Assembly: GCA_024404915.1 (NCBI GenBank)
Contig: JAKSPJ010000008.1
Coordinates: 33,169 to 97,168 of the forward strand
Source: Oscillospiraceae bacterium
GTDB lineage: Bacteria; Bacillota; Clostridia; Oscillospirales; Ruminococcaceae
Length of the DNA: 64,000 nt
Reading direction: 5' to 3'
Numbering within the stretch: the first letter of the stretch is position 1; every line of letters begins with the position of its first letter. The position numbers and the translations under genes are program-made. Of the stretch, positions 39,736 through 49,236 are shown in pieces. A model generated the notes under the pieces. It did not search any database. It saw nothing but the letters and a program-made list of their open reading frames with translations, and had not been told where the DNA came from.

Positions 39736-41094
39736 TTATGTCTCCTCATGGGATTCTGTTTTGGCTGCATCGTCAGATTGTGTTGGTACAGGAGCGGCAG
39801 AATCCATATCTGCAGATGTTTCTTCAGGGGCAGAAGCCGATTCTTCCGGTGGTGCTGTTTCAGACAGCTCATCCGGTAAATCATTTGACATATAGCATCC
39901 CGTTTCGTGGGGCAGTCCTTTTTTCTGGAGGCGGGTGTCCAGAAAATCAGAAAACAGTGTGTAAACGGCTGCGAACAGGGGCACGAATGCCACCATGCCA
40001 AAGAAACCGAACATACCGCCGCCGATTGTGATGGAGAACAGAATCCAGAACATGGGCAGGCCAAGCGTATCCCCAAGGATTTTCGGGCCGAGAATATTGC
40101 CGTCAAATTGCTGAAGCACCAGAATGTAAATGATAAAGGGAATCATTTTTCTTGGCTCGGAAAGCAGAATCAGAAGGGCACTGGGAACACATCCGATGAT
40201 GGGCCCGAAAAACGGAATGATATTGGTAACGCCAATCAAAATGGAAATGAGTGTGGTATACGGCATGCGGAGAATGGTCATGCCAGTAAAGCAAAGCAGA
40301 CCGATGATAAAGGAATCCAGTGTCTTGCCGGAGAGAAAATGCATGAAATTATAGCTGCAGTGAGACCCGATGCGGAGCAGGCCGGAAACGTGTTCTCTGG
40401 GGAGCAGGGCATACAGGAATTTTCTCGCCTGCGCCTGGTAGTGCTCTTTCTTGAAAAGCAGATAAATTGCCATGATTGTGCCAAGGAAAATATTGGTTAT
40501 CCATTTGAAAAGGGAGATAGCACTGCTGGTTACAATATTGATAATGTCTGCACCGCCGCTGGCTATGCTGTCCAGTTTCGGTTCAAACTGGTCTGCCAGA
40601 TTGTTCAGGGAGTTCTGAGCAGTATCCCACACGGACATCAGGATGGAATACATCTGAGGCTGGGCTTCCTTCAGGCTGGAAATGTGCAGGTTAATCCAGG
40701 TGGTGGCACTGCTGAGGTATTCCGGGAGACTGTTCAGCAGATTTTTGGCACTGGAAATCAATTCCGGCACCACGGATGCAATCAGGCTCGCCACAATGGC
40801 AAGCAGAATCAGCATGGATAAGCCGACGGAGAGCCCTCTGCGCAGCCCGGGCCGTTCCTTTTTTTTGTCCGTCAGCAGTTTCAGCTTGTTCTCAATCCAG
40901 TTGGAAAGAGGACTGAGCAGGTAAGCAAGTCCAAGGCCGATCAGAATCGGAGAGAGCACAGAAATGATTTTCTGAATCACCTCGGAAATAGCGGACCATC
41001 GCCAGACAACGAATACAATCAACAGGCAGACTGTAAACACAAGAATGGCAGTTTTTGCAATCGCTTTTTGTTTATCGTCAATTATTACTTTCAT
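39736..41094 (-). CDS. AI-2E family (PerM-type) membrane transporter
   Basis: 452 residues with about seven or eight transmembrane segments. ILIGLGLAYLLSPLSNWIE near the start, the long soluble insertion around 110-200 and the FGPIIGCVPSALLILLSEP / GPKILGDTLGLPMFWIL blocks near 300-350 are typical of the AI-2E transporter (UPF0118) family. Members export varied small molecules or Na+; the AI-2 link applies to few. The last 50 residues are an acidic Ala/Ser/Glu/Pro tail, probably cytoplasmic. AGGAGG lies 9 bases before the start. It is cotranscribed with the zinc-ribbon gene. Confidence 0.92.
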   Translation of the reverse strand: MKVIIDDKQKAIAKTAILVFTVCLLIVFVVWRWSAISEVIQKIISVLSPILIGLGLAYLLSPLSNWIENKLKLLTDKKKERPGLRRGLSVGLSMLILLAIVASLIASVVPELISSAKNLLNSLPEYLSSATTWINLHISSLKEAQPQMYSILMSVWDTAQNSLNNLADQFEPKLDSIASGGADIINIVTSSAISLFKWITNIFLGTIMAIYLLFKKEHYQAQARKFLYALLPREHVSGLLRIGSHCSYNFMHFLSGKTLDSFIIGLLCFTGMTILRMPYTTLISILIGVTNIIPFFGPIIGCVPSALLILLSEPRKMIPFIIYILVLQQFDGNILGPKILGDTLGLPMFWILFSITIGGGMFGFFGMVAFVPLFAAVYTLFSDFLDTRLQKKGLPHETGCYMSNDLPDELSETAPPEESASAPEETSADMDSAAPVPTQSDDAAKTESHEET

Positions 41095-41379
41095 ATGATT
41101 CGTCCTCCTGTTCCTTATTGTATTTATTATACACGAAAATGGAATAAAAAAAAAGTGCTTTTGGGAAAATCTTAAAAAAATATTTACTTGTTCATCAGCA
41201 TTATTTATTCACATTTCTTTTTTTTTAGAAGAAATCGAAAAAAATTCATTTGGGGACTTTTCAATTCGAGAGATTTGTGATATAATATAAAAGTATGATT
41301 GTAAGTATATCTGTTTGAGAATATTCCTGTGCGTGGAATACAAACGGATTCCTATGGAAGAAACGGAGTCAAGGATACC

Positions 41380-43755
41380 ATGCAGAGTATGATGCAATTG
41401 AAACAAGCCGCACTGACCCGGTATCTGGCTGCCAAGGGTCTGAATCCGCCCCAGCAGGAAGCTGTCCGGACGGTGAAAGGACCGGTCAGTGTGCTGGCTG
41501 GTGCCGGCAGCGGAAAAACAACTGCCATCGTAAACCGCATTGCTTTTATGATGCGGTTCGGAGATGTGTATGATACGGAAACACCGCCCCTGTCCGGAGA
41601 GGATATGGACTATCTGCAGAAGACAGCGGACGGCGCCATTGCTCCTGATGAGCAGCGGCTGGCTGAAATATTGGGATTTGCGCCGATTCCCGGCTGGCGC
41701 ATTCTTGCCATAACCTTTACCAATAAGGCGGCAGCGGAGCTGAAGGCCAGATTGGAAGTGATGCTGGGAGAATCTGCGGCGGATGTGTGGGCGGCTACGT
41801 TCCATAGTGCCTGCATGCGTATTCTGCGGCAGCATATTGACCGCCTGGGCTACGCCCCGGATTTCACAATCTACGATACCGATGACGTAAAAAAGGTGAT
41901 TGCAGACTGTCTGAAGGATCCTGCACTTGCGGACAGAACCAGAAGCCTTCCGCTGGAGAAGGCGTTTCCGCCGAAGGTGGTTGCCAATGCCATCGGCAGG
42001 GCGAAGGATAAGCTGCAGACACCGGAAGATCTGCTGCAGGAGGCAGACGGTGACTACCGCCTGACCAAAATCGCACAGATTTACGCAGCATATCAGCGCA
42101 GACTGCAGCAGTCCAATGCACTGGATTTTGATGATATCATCATGCTGACGGTACAGCTGTTCCGACAGCATCCGGATATTCTGGAGAAATACCAGCACCG
42201 CTGCAGCTATTTGCTGGTGGATGAGTATCAGGACACGAACCCTGCCCAGTATGAACTGATTCATTTGCTGGCAGAGCGGCACCGGAATCTCTGTGTGGTG
42301 GGTGATGATGACCAGAGTATTTATAAATTCCGTGGCGCAACCATCGAGAACATTCTTTCCTTTGAGGATGAATTCCCGGAGTGCCGTGTGATTCGTCTGG
42401 AGCAGAATTACCGTTCTACAAAACAGATTCTGAAGGCGGCCAATTCCATAATACGGCATAATGCAGGCAGAAAAGACAAGACGTTGTGGACCGACCTTGC
42501 TGAGGGAGACAAAATTCATTGGTATCAGGCAGGGGACCAGAATGCAGAAGCTGCCTATGTGGCGGATGTCATCAGAAAAGGACATGAGTCCGGGGAACTG
42601 TATCAGGATTTTGCGGTTCTGTACCGCACCCATGCCCTGTCAAACTCTCTGGAACGCCATTTGTCACAGGCTGGCATCCCGTACCGCATATTCGGCGGTC
42701 TGCGTTTCTTTGACCGTAAAGAGGTCAAAGATGTGATTGCCTATATGTCTGTTGTAAATAATCCTTGGGATGTGCTGCGTTTCTCCCGTATCATCAATGA
42801 ACCCAAGCGTGGCATCGGAGAGAAGACGCTGGCGGATATCATCGCCATTTCCGCAGATCTGAAATTCAGTGTGCTGGAAGTGCTGCAGAATGCGGAGGCG
42901 TATCCTGTTCTTTCCAGAAAAGCGGCTGTATTGCAGCAAACCGGTGAAATGTTCCGAAAACTGGAACAGGCAGCCCATGACCTTCCGCTGGATGCGTTTT
43001 ATGATATTCTGCTGGAAGAAACCGGATATCTGGATATGCTGAAATCCCTTGGCGAAGAGGGCGAAGGCAGAATCGAGAATATCAAGGAACTGAAGACCAA
43101 TATCCTGACCTATATGGATGCTGCGGAAAATGAAGGCGATGAGCCCACGCTCAGCGGCTTCCTGGAGGAAATCTCCCTGTATACGGATCAGGACCGGGCA
43201 GATGAATCCCAGGATGCAGTCACGCTGATGACCATTCATGCGGCAAAGGGCCTGGAATTTAACAAGGTTTTCCTGATCGGACTGGAGGACGGCGTATTCC
43301 CCAGCCGCAGATCAATGGATGATCCGGAAGAGGTGGAGGAGGAACGGCGGCTTGCATATGTGGCTGTCACCCGTGCCAAGAAAGAACTGTATGTTACCAC
43401 CACTTCCTATCGTATGCTGTATGGCCAGACGGCTTCCAATCGTGCTTCCATGTTCCTCAAGGAGATGGACCCGGATGTCATTGATAAAATCGGTGTAACG
43501 AAAAGAGGCGCAGGTCCTGCGGAAAAAACGAAGCTGAGTGCCGGACTTTCCGTTGCACGGACGGCTCCGAAACCGGCAGCGGAAAATGTGGAGTATCAGG
43601 TCGGGGACAGAGTAAAGAGCTTTGTTCATGGAGAAGGTACGGTTTTACAGGTAACACCAATGGCAGGGGATTCCCTGCTGGAAATCGCATTTGATCAGGT
43701 GGGAACGAAAAAAATACTGGCAAAATATGCCAGAATCCGAAAGGTAGCAAAATGA
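41380..43755 (+). CDS. pcrA: ATP-dependent DNA helicase PcrA/UvrD
   Basis: A 791-residue superfamily 1A helicase moving 3' to 5' on DNA, in repair and clearing of RecA or stalled replication forks. Visible motifs: Q motif NPPQQEAV, motif I LAGAGSGKTT (about 37-46), Ia TFTNKAAAE, II VDEYQDTNPAQ, III GDDDQSIYKFRGA, IV LEQNYRS, V MTIHAAKGLEF and VI YVAVTRAKKEL. A variable C-terminal region ends in a small SH3-like Tudor fold (about 735-791), which in PcrA binds RNA polymerase. ATG 41380 is preceded by AAGGAT; the frame is open further up from 41329 but without support. An AT-rich 285-base gap lies upstream with a TATAAT at 41281-41286. Confidence 0.96.
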   Translation: MQSMMQLKQAALTRYLAAKGLNPPQQEAVRTVKGPVSVLAGAGSGKTTAIVNRIAFMMRFGDVYDTETPPLSGEDMDYLQKTADGAIAPDEQRLAEILGFAPIPGWRILAITFTNKAAAELKARLEVMLGESAADVWAATFHSACMRILRQHIDRLGYAPDFTIYDTDDVKKVIADCLKDPALADRTRSLPLEKAFPPKVVANAIGRAKDKLQTPEDLLQEADGDYRLTKIAQIYAAYQRRLQQSNALDFDDIIMLTVQLFRQHPDILEKYQHRCSYLLVDEYQDTNPAQYELIHLLAERHRNLCVVGDDDQSIYKFRGATIENILSFEDEFPECRVIRLEQNYRSTKQILKAANSIIRHNAGRKDKTLWTDLAEGDKIHWYQAGDQNAEAAYVADVIRKGHESGELYQDFAVLYRTHALSNSLERHLSQAGIPYRIFGGLRFFDRKEVKDVIAYMSVVNNPWDVLRFSRIINEPKRGIGEKTLADIIAISADLKFSVLEVLQNAEAYPVLSRKAAVLQQTGEMFRKLEQAAHDLPLDAFYDILLEETGYLDMLKSLGEEGEGRIENIKELKTNILTYMDAAENEGDEPTLSGFLEEISLYTDQDRADESQDAVTLMTIHAAKGLEFNKVFLIGLEDGVFPSRRSMDDPEEVEEERRLAYVAVTRAKKELYVTTTSYRMLYGQTASNRASMFLKEMDPDVIDKIGVTKRGAGPAEKTKLSAGLSVARTAPKPAAENVEYQVGDRVKSFVHGEGTVLQVTPMAGDSLLEIAFDQVGTKKILAKYARIRKVAK

Positions 43756-45092
43756 ATATGACAAGAAATAAAGCAGCCGCAAGCCGCGGCGGGAATATCA
43801 GTCTGGGAGACAGACTGAATGATTGGTATTACAGAATCATGGATGCGGTGGAAAGCCCCAATGGCAGGCTCCTCCTGTTTGCCGCACAGTTTCTGCTTTC
43901 TTTTGTAACAATCTTTTATTTCAAAGGCGTTCTGAAAATGGCATACTGCAGCATGTTCTATCGTCTGGATATTCCGGAGGAGAACAGGACTGCCTATTGC
44001 TTCCTGGTGTCTATGGTCTGTTTGTTCTACGGCATCATTATGCTGTTTACCCGAAAACAGATCATTACCAAGGTTGTTATTATGATATCCATGCCATTCT
44101 ATCTGCCTATTATCATGTTTAACTATCAGCATCTGGAACTGCTGATTCCGCTGGGTATTCTGGTGGGTATAACCTATCTTGCCAGCGGTACCAGTGAGGG
44201 CCCCAAGACCATCCTGGGCGCACTGTTCATTATGCTGTATATTATCGGCATGTTCGTTTTTCTGACTGTGCAGAGCATTTTGCTGCCGGTATCGGAAGAA
44301 GTAGTGGTGGAGCGTGGTGTAACCCCTGGCGGACAGTACCGTTATTCCGTTGTGCAGGTGCTGGACCAGGCAGACGGCAATACCTATGTCTCCGTAGAGC
44401 CGAATACAGCAGACCTGGAATACAAGCATTGCAAATGGTATGCCAAGGGCTATAAGCGTCAGGTGTTCCTGGAGCGTCCTGTGCAGAATGTGAAAATTGA
44501 GTGGACTGAACAGTCCCGTGCAGATATTACGAGAGATCTGATTGACAAGAACCCGAACACCACATTTACCCTGAATGCAACACAGATGAAGCTGTTGGGT
44601 CTGGATGTGGGCTACGGAGAAGAGTATGCCATTGAAGATCTGAGCAGAAAACAGCGTCATGCACTGGGCTATGGCTCATCTGAGGATCAGCTGGACGTCC
44701 GTATGGCAAAACTGCTGCATATCATTCTGGTGGAGCCGGATTATACCGTTTCACTGGATTTTGATAAGATGGTGGAAATCGGCCTTGCACCGACCTATGA
44801 GCTGCGCCTTTCTCATATGAATGATGAGAACCTGGCAGCATTGGGTGTGCCGCGGGAGAATGAGGTTCTCCGTGTAAACGGCAAAATTGTGTTCCGTCAG
44901 TATGTGGCTGAGATTGAGCGTTTCTTCTGGGAAAGCTCCCGTGATATGAGTGCATTCCTGGAGCGGAATGAGGTGCCGGAGGTGAATCCGGAGGGCGTGG
45001 AGATTCCCGAAACAAAACCTTCCGCTACTACCACCACCACCAAGACAACCACCACGGAAACAACTGCTGAGGAAACAACCACCGCAGCCTGA
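43752..45092 (+). CDS. Membrane protein with extracytoplasmic domain and Thr-rich tail
   Basis: 446 residues. About five transmembrane helices occupy 40-190. A soluble domain of about 200 residues follows, beta-rich at first (QYRYSVVQVLDQ, VFLERPVQNVKIEW) and helical later. The last 30 residues are Pro/Thr-rich (runs of four to five Thr broken by Lys, Glu and Ala). This style of Thr tail is shared with the cohesin surface protein at 61010, but no anchor helix follows it. I recognise no family. The start overlaps the pcrA stop (ATGA), so translation is coupled to the helicase, an odd partner for a membrane protein. Confidence 0.75.
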   Translation: MNMTRNKAAASRGGNISLGDRLNDWYYRIMDAVESPNGRLLLFAAQFLLSFVTIFYFKGVLKMAYCSMFYRLDIPEENRTAYCFLVSMVCLFYGIIMLFTRKQIITKVVIMISMPFYLPIIMFNYQHLELLIPLGILVGITYLASGTSEGPKTILGALFIMLYIIGMFVFLTVQSILLPVSEEVVVERGVTPGGQYRYSVVQVLDQADGNTYVSVEPNTADLEYKHCKWYAKGYKRQVFLERPVQNVKIEWTEQSRADITRDLIDKNPNTTFTLNATQMKLLGLDVGYGEEYAIEDLSRKQRHALGYGSSEDQLDVRMAKLLHIILVEPDYTVSLDFDKMVEIGLAPTYELRLSHMNDENLAALGVPRENEVLRVNGKIVFRQYVAEIERFFWESSRDMSAFLERNEVPEVNPEGVEIPETKPSATTTTTKTTTTETTAEETTTAA

Positions 45093-45242
45093 TCGGCTGA
45101 ACAGAAAGAGAATACATATACATATTTATAGATAATTTTAGGGGTTTCATAAATCTGGAAATGGGCAGTGCGCTGCACTGTTCTAAACAGGCATTTCATC
45201 GGCAGCTGCCGGAAATGACCATAAGAAAAGGGGATTGAAACT
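45093..45242. other. Intergenic region before xylB with a short palindrome
   Basis: An AT-rich first half is followed by CAGTGC-GCT-GCACTG (about 45168-45182), which could be a regulator site. I see no confident promoter here. Confidence 0.35.
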
Positions 45243-46766
45243 ATGAACTACTATCTTGGCGTTGATATTGGTACCAGCGGTACCAAAACAGTACTGTTTG
45301 ATGTGAAGGGTACTGTCATTGCTTCGGCTACAGAGGAATATCCGCTGTATCAGCCGCAGAACGGTTATGCAGAGCAGATGCCGCAGGATTGGGCAAATGC
45401 TGTACTGCATACCATGGCTTCTGTTATGAAGAAAAGCGGCGTGGAGAAGGAAGATGTGAAGGGCATCGGCCTTTCCGGTCAAATGCATGGCCTGGTTATG
45501 CTGGACGCTGACAATCAGGTGATTCGTCCTTCTATTATCTGGTGTGATCAGCGTACCGCAAAGGAATGTGAGGAAATCACAGAACGTGTGGGCGCAGAAC
45601 GCCTGATTGCCATTACTGCAAACCCGGCACTGACCGGCTTTACAGCCTCCAAGATTCTTTGGGTGAGAAACAATGAGCCGGAGAATTATGCAAAGTGTGC
45701 ACATATTCTGCTGCCGAAGGATTATATCCGCTTTATTCTGACAGGCGAATTTGCAACGGAGGTTTCTGATGCTTCCGGCATGCAGCTGCTGGATATTCCG
45801 AACCGCTGCTGGTCAGATGAAGTTCTGGAGAAGCTGGATATTGACAAGGCATTGCTTGCAAAAGTATATGAATCACCGGAAATCACAGGCACGCTGACGG
45901 CGGAAGCTGCTGCACAGACCGGTCTGGCTGTGGGCACGCCGGTGGTGGGCGGCGCAGGCGACAACGCTGCTGCTGCAATCGGCACAGGCGTTGCTTCCGA
46001 CGGAAAGGCATTTACCACAATCGGTACAAGCGGTGTCGTATTTGCACACAGCTCTCAGATTTCCATTGACCCCAAGGGCAGAGTACATACCTTCTGCTGC
46101 GCTGTTCCGGGCTGCTGGCACGTTATGGGCGTAACACAGGGTGCCGGTCTGTCTCTGAAGTGGTTCCGTGACAATTTCTGTGATGCGGAAAAGCAGACTG
46201 CCAAGGGCATGGGCGTTGATGAGTATTATCTGATGGACAAAGAGGCTGAGCAGTCTCCCATTGGTGCAAATCGTCTGCTGTATCTGCCGTATCTGATGGG
46301 CGAGCGCACACCGCATCTGGATGCAAATGCAAGAGGTGTATTCTTTGGCCTTTCCGCTATGCATCAGAAGCGTGATCTGCTCCGTGCTGTGATGGAGGGC
46401 GTGACCTATTCACTCCGTGACTGCCTGGAGGTATTCCGTGAGATGAATATTACCGTTGATGATATGATGGCCTGCGGCGGCGGCGGTTCATCTCCGCTCT
46501 GGCGTCAGATGCTGGCGGATTTGTTCAACTGTCCGATTCAGACCACAAAATCCAAGGAAGGCCCTGCACTGGGCGTTGCGATTCTGGCAATGGTGGGTAC
46601 CGGTGCTTATGCATCTGTGCCGGAGGCCTGTGCTGCAATTATCGGTACGGATAAAACCTGTGCTCCGAAGGAGGACGCTGTTCCTGTTTATGAGAGCTAT
46701 TATCAGCTGTACCGTCAGATTTATCCGCAGCTGAAAGAACAGTATGCGGCACTTGCAGCACTGTAA
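45243..46766 (+). CDS. xylB: Xylulokinase
   Basis: A 507-residue FGGY-family kinase that phosphorylates D-xylulose, feeding xylose into the pentose phosphate pathway. It opens with LGVDIGTSGTKTVLFD (phosphate 1 loop). GLSGQMHGLVMLD (about 78-90) is highly characteristic of xylulokinase, as is IWCDQRT. The ATP-site end shows FTTIGTSGV and ACGGGGSSPLWRQMLAD. The length is normal. No xylA or xylose transporter is beside it, so it stands alone between a membrane protein gene and the his operon. The ribosome site is AAAAGGGG. Confidence 0.95.
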   Translation: MNYYLGVDIGTSGTKTVLFDVKGTVIASATEEYPLYQPQNGYAEQMPQDWANAVLHTMASVMKKSGVEKEDVKGIGLSGQMHGLVMLDADNQVIRPSIIWCDQRTAKECEEITERVGAERLIAITANPALTGFTASKILWVRNNEPENYAKCAHILLPKDYIRFILTGEFATEVSDASGMQLLDIPNRCWSDEVLEKLDIDKALLAKVYESPEITGTLTAEAAAQTGLAVGTPVVGGAGDNAAAAIGTGVASDGKAFTTIGTSGVVFAHSSQISIDPKGRVHTFCCAVPGCWHVMGVTQGAGLSLKWFRDNFCDAEKQTAKGMGVDEYYLMDKEAEQSPIGANRLLYLPYLMGERTPHLDANARGVFFGLSAMHQKRDLLRAVMEGVTYSLRDCLEVFREMNITVDDMMACGGGGSSPLWRQMLADLFNCPIQTTKSKEGPALGVAILAMVGTGAYASVPEACAAIIGTDKTCAPKEDAVPVYESYYQLYRQIYPQLKEQYAALAAL

Positions 46767-46797
46767 CAAAATGTAGTATATCAGACATCCATGCAGC

Positions 46798-46852
46798 GGC
46801 ACACAACAAGCATTCCCTGTGGATTGTGTGCCGACTTGGGTGTGTATATAAT
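46798..46852 (+). promoter_or_regulatory. Promoter of the his operon with overlapping inverted repeat
   Basis: TTGTGT (46824-46829), 17 bases, TATAAT (46847-46852). A perfect 9-bp inverted repeat GGCACACAA (46798-46806) / TTGTGTGCC (46824-46832) has its right arm on the -35 box. It has no T-tract and so is more likely an operator or a stem than an xylB terminator. Confidence 0.55.
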
Positions 46853-46879
46853 TGAAATGATTTCAACCGGAGGCGGCTT

Positions 46880-47464
46880 ATGCGAGAGGCAACTGTAACA
46901 CGAAATACAAAGGAAACACAGATTACTGTGCATGTCTGTTTTGATGAAAAAGGCGTCAGCAATATTGACACCGGCATTGGTTTTTTTGACCATATGCTGA
47001 CTGCTATGTCACGGCACAGCGGCATCAGCATGGACGTGAAGGTGCAGGGAGATTTGTGTGTGGACGGCCATCATACTGTGGAAGACACTGGCATTGTCAT
47101 AGGACAGGCTTTTATGCAGGCATTGGGTGACAAGGCTGGCATTGCACGCTATGGAAGTGCCTATATTCCTATGGATGAGGCGTTGTCCTTCTGTTCTCTG
47201 GACCTTTCCAACCGCCCCTTTTTGGTGTTCCGCGGAGAATTTGCCAATCAGATGATTGGTTCCTATGATGCCTGCCTTACGGAAGAGTTCTTCCGTGCCC
47301 TGGCAGTGAACGCAGGAATCACCCTGCATCTGGATATGTGCTACGGAAAGAATGACCATCATAAATGTGAAGCACTGTTCAAGGCATTTGCCCATGCAAT
47401 GCGGATTGCAGTGAAGGAAAATGCGGATGGTACTGTATTGTCCACGAAAGGAGTATTGGCATGA
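46880..47464 (+). CDS. hisB: Imidazoleglycerol-phosphate dehydratase
   Basis: Sixth step of histidine synthesis: converts imidazole glycerol phosphate to imidazole acetol phosphate. The 194-residue protein is the single-function form without the phosphatase domain. Manganese-binding blocks are present: DTGIGFFDHML, GDLCVDGHHTVEDTG and CYGKNDHHKCEALFKAFA near the end, with their His/Glu ligands intact. First gene of the his run in this window, with GGAGGCGG before the ATG; the last codons overlap hisH (ATGA). Confidence 0.97.
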   Translation: MREATVTRNTKETQITVHVCFDEKGVSNIDTGIGFFDHMLTAMSRHSGISMDVKVQGDLCVDGHHTVEDTGIVIGQAFMQALGDKAGIARYGSAYIPMDEALSFCSLDLSNRPFLVFRGEFANQMIGSYDACLTEEFFRALAVNAGITLHLDMCYGKNDHHKCEALFKAFAHAMRIAVKENADGTVLSTKGVLA

Positions 47465-48066
47465 TTGCTGTTATTGACTATGGCGCAGGCAATCTGTTTT
47501 CTGTCTGCAATGCATTGGAGTACCTGAATATTGCGCACGTTGTTACGAAGGATGCCAGGGAAATTGATGAAGCGGATGCTGTCATTCTGCCTGGTGTCGG
47601 TGCATTTCCTGCCGCAATGGAAAGCCTGAAGGCCACCGGTCTGATTGATGTCATCAGGGAGAATGCCAAAAAGAAGCCCTTGCTTGGCATTTGCCTGGGC
47701 ATGCAGATGCTGTTTGAGCGTTCTGATGAGATGGGTGCCTGTGAAGGTCTGGGACTGATTCCCGGAGAGGTTCACAGAATTCCTTCTGAAAAGGTGATTA
47801 TTCCCCACATGGGCTGGAATGAGCTGGTCATTCAGCAGGAATGCCCTCTGCTCAAGGAAATCGAAATACCGCTGTATACTTACTTTGTCCACAGCTATCA
47901 GGCATTTTGCGATGACCGCAATATCGTGGCATACTGCGATTACGACGGAAAGGTGCCTGCCCTGGTGACAGACGGCGGATTTGTCTTCGGTGCACAGTAT
48001 CACCCGGAGAAATCAGGCGAGAAGGGCCTGCAGATGCTTCGGAACTTTGAGAGGATGGCAAAATGA
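47461..48066 (+). CDS. hisH: Imidazole glycerol phosphate synthase, glutamine amidotransferase subunit
   Basis: A 201-residue class I glutaminase that supplies ammonia to HisF. It opens IAVIDYGAGN. The nucleophile is Cys in GICLGMQML, and the His-Glu pair is in GAQYHPEKSG near the C-terminus. LPGVGAFP is the oxyanion region. It overlaps hisB and hisA by 4 bases each (ATGA on both sides), so the three are translationally coupled. HisH and HisF form one complex; their genes here are separated by hisA. Confidence 0.97.
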   Translation: MIAVIDYGAGNLFSVCNALEYLNIAHVVTKDAREIDEADAVILPGVGAFPAAMESLKATGLIDVIRENAKKKPLLGICLGMQMLFERSDEMGACEGLGLIPGEVHRIPSEKVIIPHMGWNELVIQQECPLLKEIEIPLYTYFVHSYQAFCDDRNIVAYCDYDGKVPALVTDGGFVFGAQYHPEKSGEKGLQMLRNFERMAK

Positions 48067-49223
48067 TTATTTTTCCTGCAATTGATATCATTGACGGACA
48101 GTGCGTCCGTCTGGTGAAGGGCGATTATGCAACGGCTTCCAAGGTGGCTGAAAATCCCCTTGAGACCGCAAAGAAATTTGAGGCTGCCGGTGCGGAATGG
48201 ATTCATATGGTGGATCTGGACGGCGCAAAGGCAGGATACCCCGTCAACACGGAGATATACAGAGAGATTGCACAGAATACCGGCCTGAAGGTGGAAGTGG
48301 GCGGCGGTATCCGTACACTGGAGACCATTCAGGCATATCTGGACCTGGGCATTTCCCGTGTGATTCTTGGTTCGGTGGCACTGAAAAATCCACAGCTGGT
48401 GGCAGACGCTGTCAGACAATTCGGCAGTGACCGCATTGTGGTTGGGATTGATGCGAAAAACGAAATGGTTGCTACAGAGGGCTGGCTGGAAACAAGTGAG
48501 GTTCACTATGTTGATCTTGCACTTGAAATGATTAAGGCTGGCATTCGTACTATCATTTTTACGGATATTTCCAAGGACGGCACACTTTCCGGCGTGAATG
48601 CGGAACAGCTGAAAAAGCTTGCAGATGCGACAAGGGGCACCTGCAATATTGTGGCATCGGGTGGTGTTCATACCATTGAGGATATTAAAACCTGCCGTGA
48701 TTTGGGACTGTATGGAACCATTGCAGGAAAATCGCTGTATCAGGGTACGCTGAATCTGGAGGAAGCCATTCAGGAGGCGGATACCCTTACCATTCGCAGC
48801 ATGCAGATTTCGGATTACGAAGCACTGTATGATTTGTGGGTGAAATGCAATAACGGGCTGAATAATCTGGATGATTCCAGAGAGGGCATTGCACGTTATC
48901 TGGAACGAAATCCCGGAACCTCCTTTGTGGCGGTGGAAAACGGCGTGATTGCAGGTGCCATTTTAAGCGGTCACGACGGACGCAGAGGATATATCCAGCA
49001 TATGTCTGTTGCGGATTCTTTCCGCAGACGAGGCATTGGCACAAAGCTTGTGGAGTGCTGCCTTTCTGAAATGAAGGCTCAGGGCATTCATAAGGTTGCG
49101 CTGGTTGCATTTAAGAAAAATGAGATGGGAAATGCTTTTTGGGAGCATCTCGGTTTTTCTGTCAGAGAGGATTTAAACTACCGCAATCTCGCACTTTGTG
49201 AGATGATTCGGAGTGATTCATAA
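48063..49223 (+). CDS. hisA: HisA isomerase fused to a GNAT acetyltransferase domain
   Basis: 386 residues against about 240 for HisA. Residues 1-238 form the ProFAR isomerase barrel: FPAIDIIDG with the first catalytic Asp, VEVGGGIRT, and TDISKDGTLSG with the second; phosphate loops are VASGGVHT and GTIAGKSLYQG. From about 243 (LTIRSMQISDYEALYDLW) a complete GNAT N-acetyltransferase follows, with LNNLDDSREGIARYL, the acetyl-CoA loop RRRGIGTKLVE and a C-terminal FWEHLGF. One uninterrupted frame covers both. HisA acts in histidine synthesis; the acetyl acceptor of the GNAT is unknown. It could be a true bifunctional protein or a stop-codon loss between adjacent genes. Confidence 0.93.
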   Translation: MIIFPAIDIIDGQCVRLVKGDYATASKVAENPLETAKKFEAAGAEWIHMVDLDGAKAGYPVNTEIYREIAQNTGLKVEVGGGIRTLETIQAYLDLGISRVILGSVALKNPQLVADAVRQFGSDRIVVGIDAKNEMVATEGWLETSEVHYVDLALEMIKAGIRTIIFTDISKDGTLSGVNAEQLKKLADATRGTCNIVASGGVHTIEDIKTCRDLGLYGTIAGKSLYQGTLNLEEAIQEADTLTIRSMQISDYEALYDLWVKCNNGLNNLDDSREGIARYLERNPGTSFVAVENGVIAGAILSGHDGRRGYIQHMSVADSFRRRGIGTKLVECCLSEMKAQGIHKVALVAFKKNEMGNAFWEHLGFSVREDLNYRNLALCEMIRSDS

Positions 49224-49236
49224 AAAGGAGTGCAGT

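Noticed and set aside
41209..42633. 474-codon minus-strand frame opposite pcrA
   Set aside because: Overlaps the certain pcrA gene, has no ribosome site and no recognisable domain.
45168..45182. CAGTGC-GCT-GCACTG as terminator after 45092
   Set aside because: No T-tract follows and the stem is only 6 bp. It could be an operator at most.
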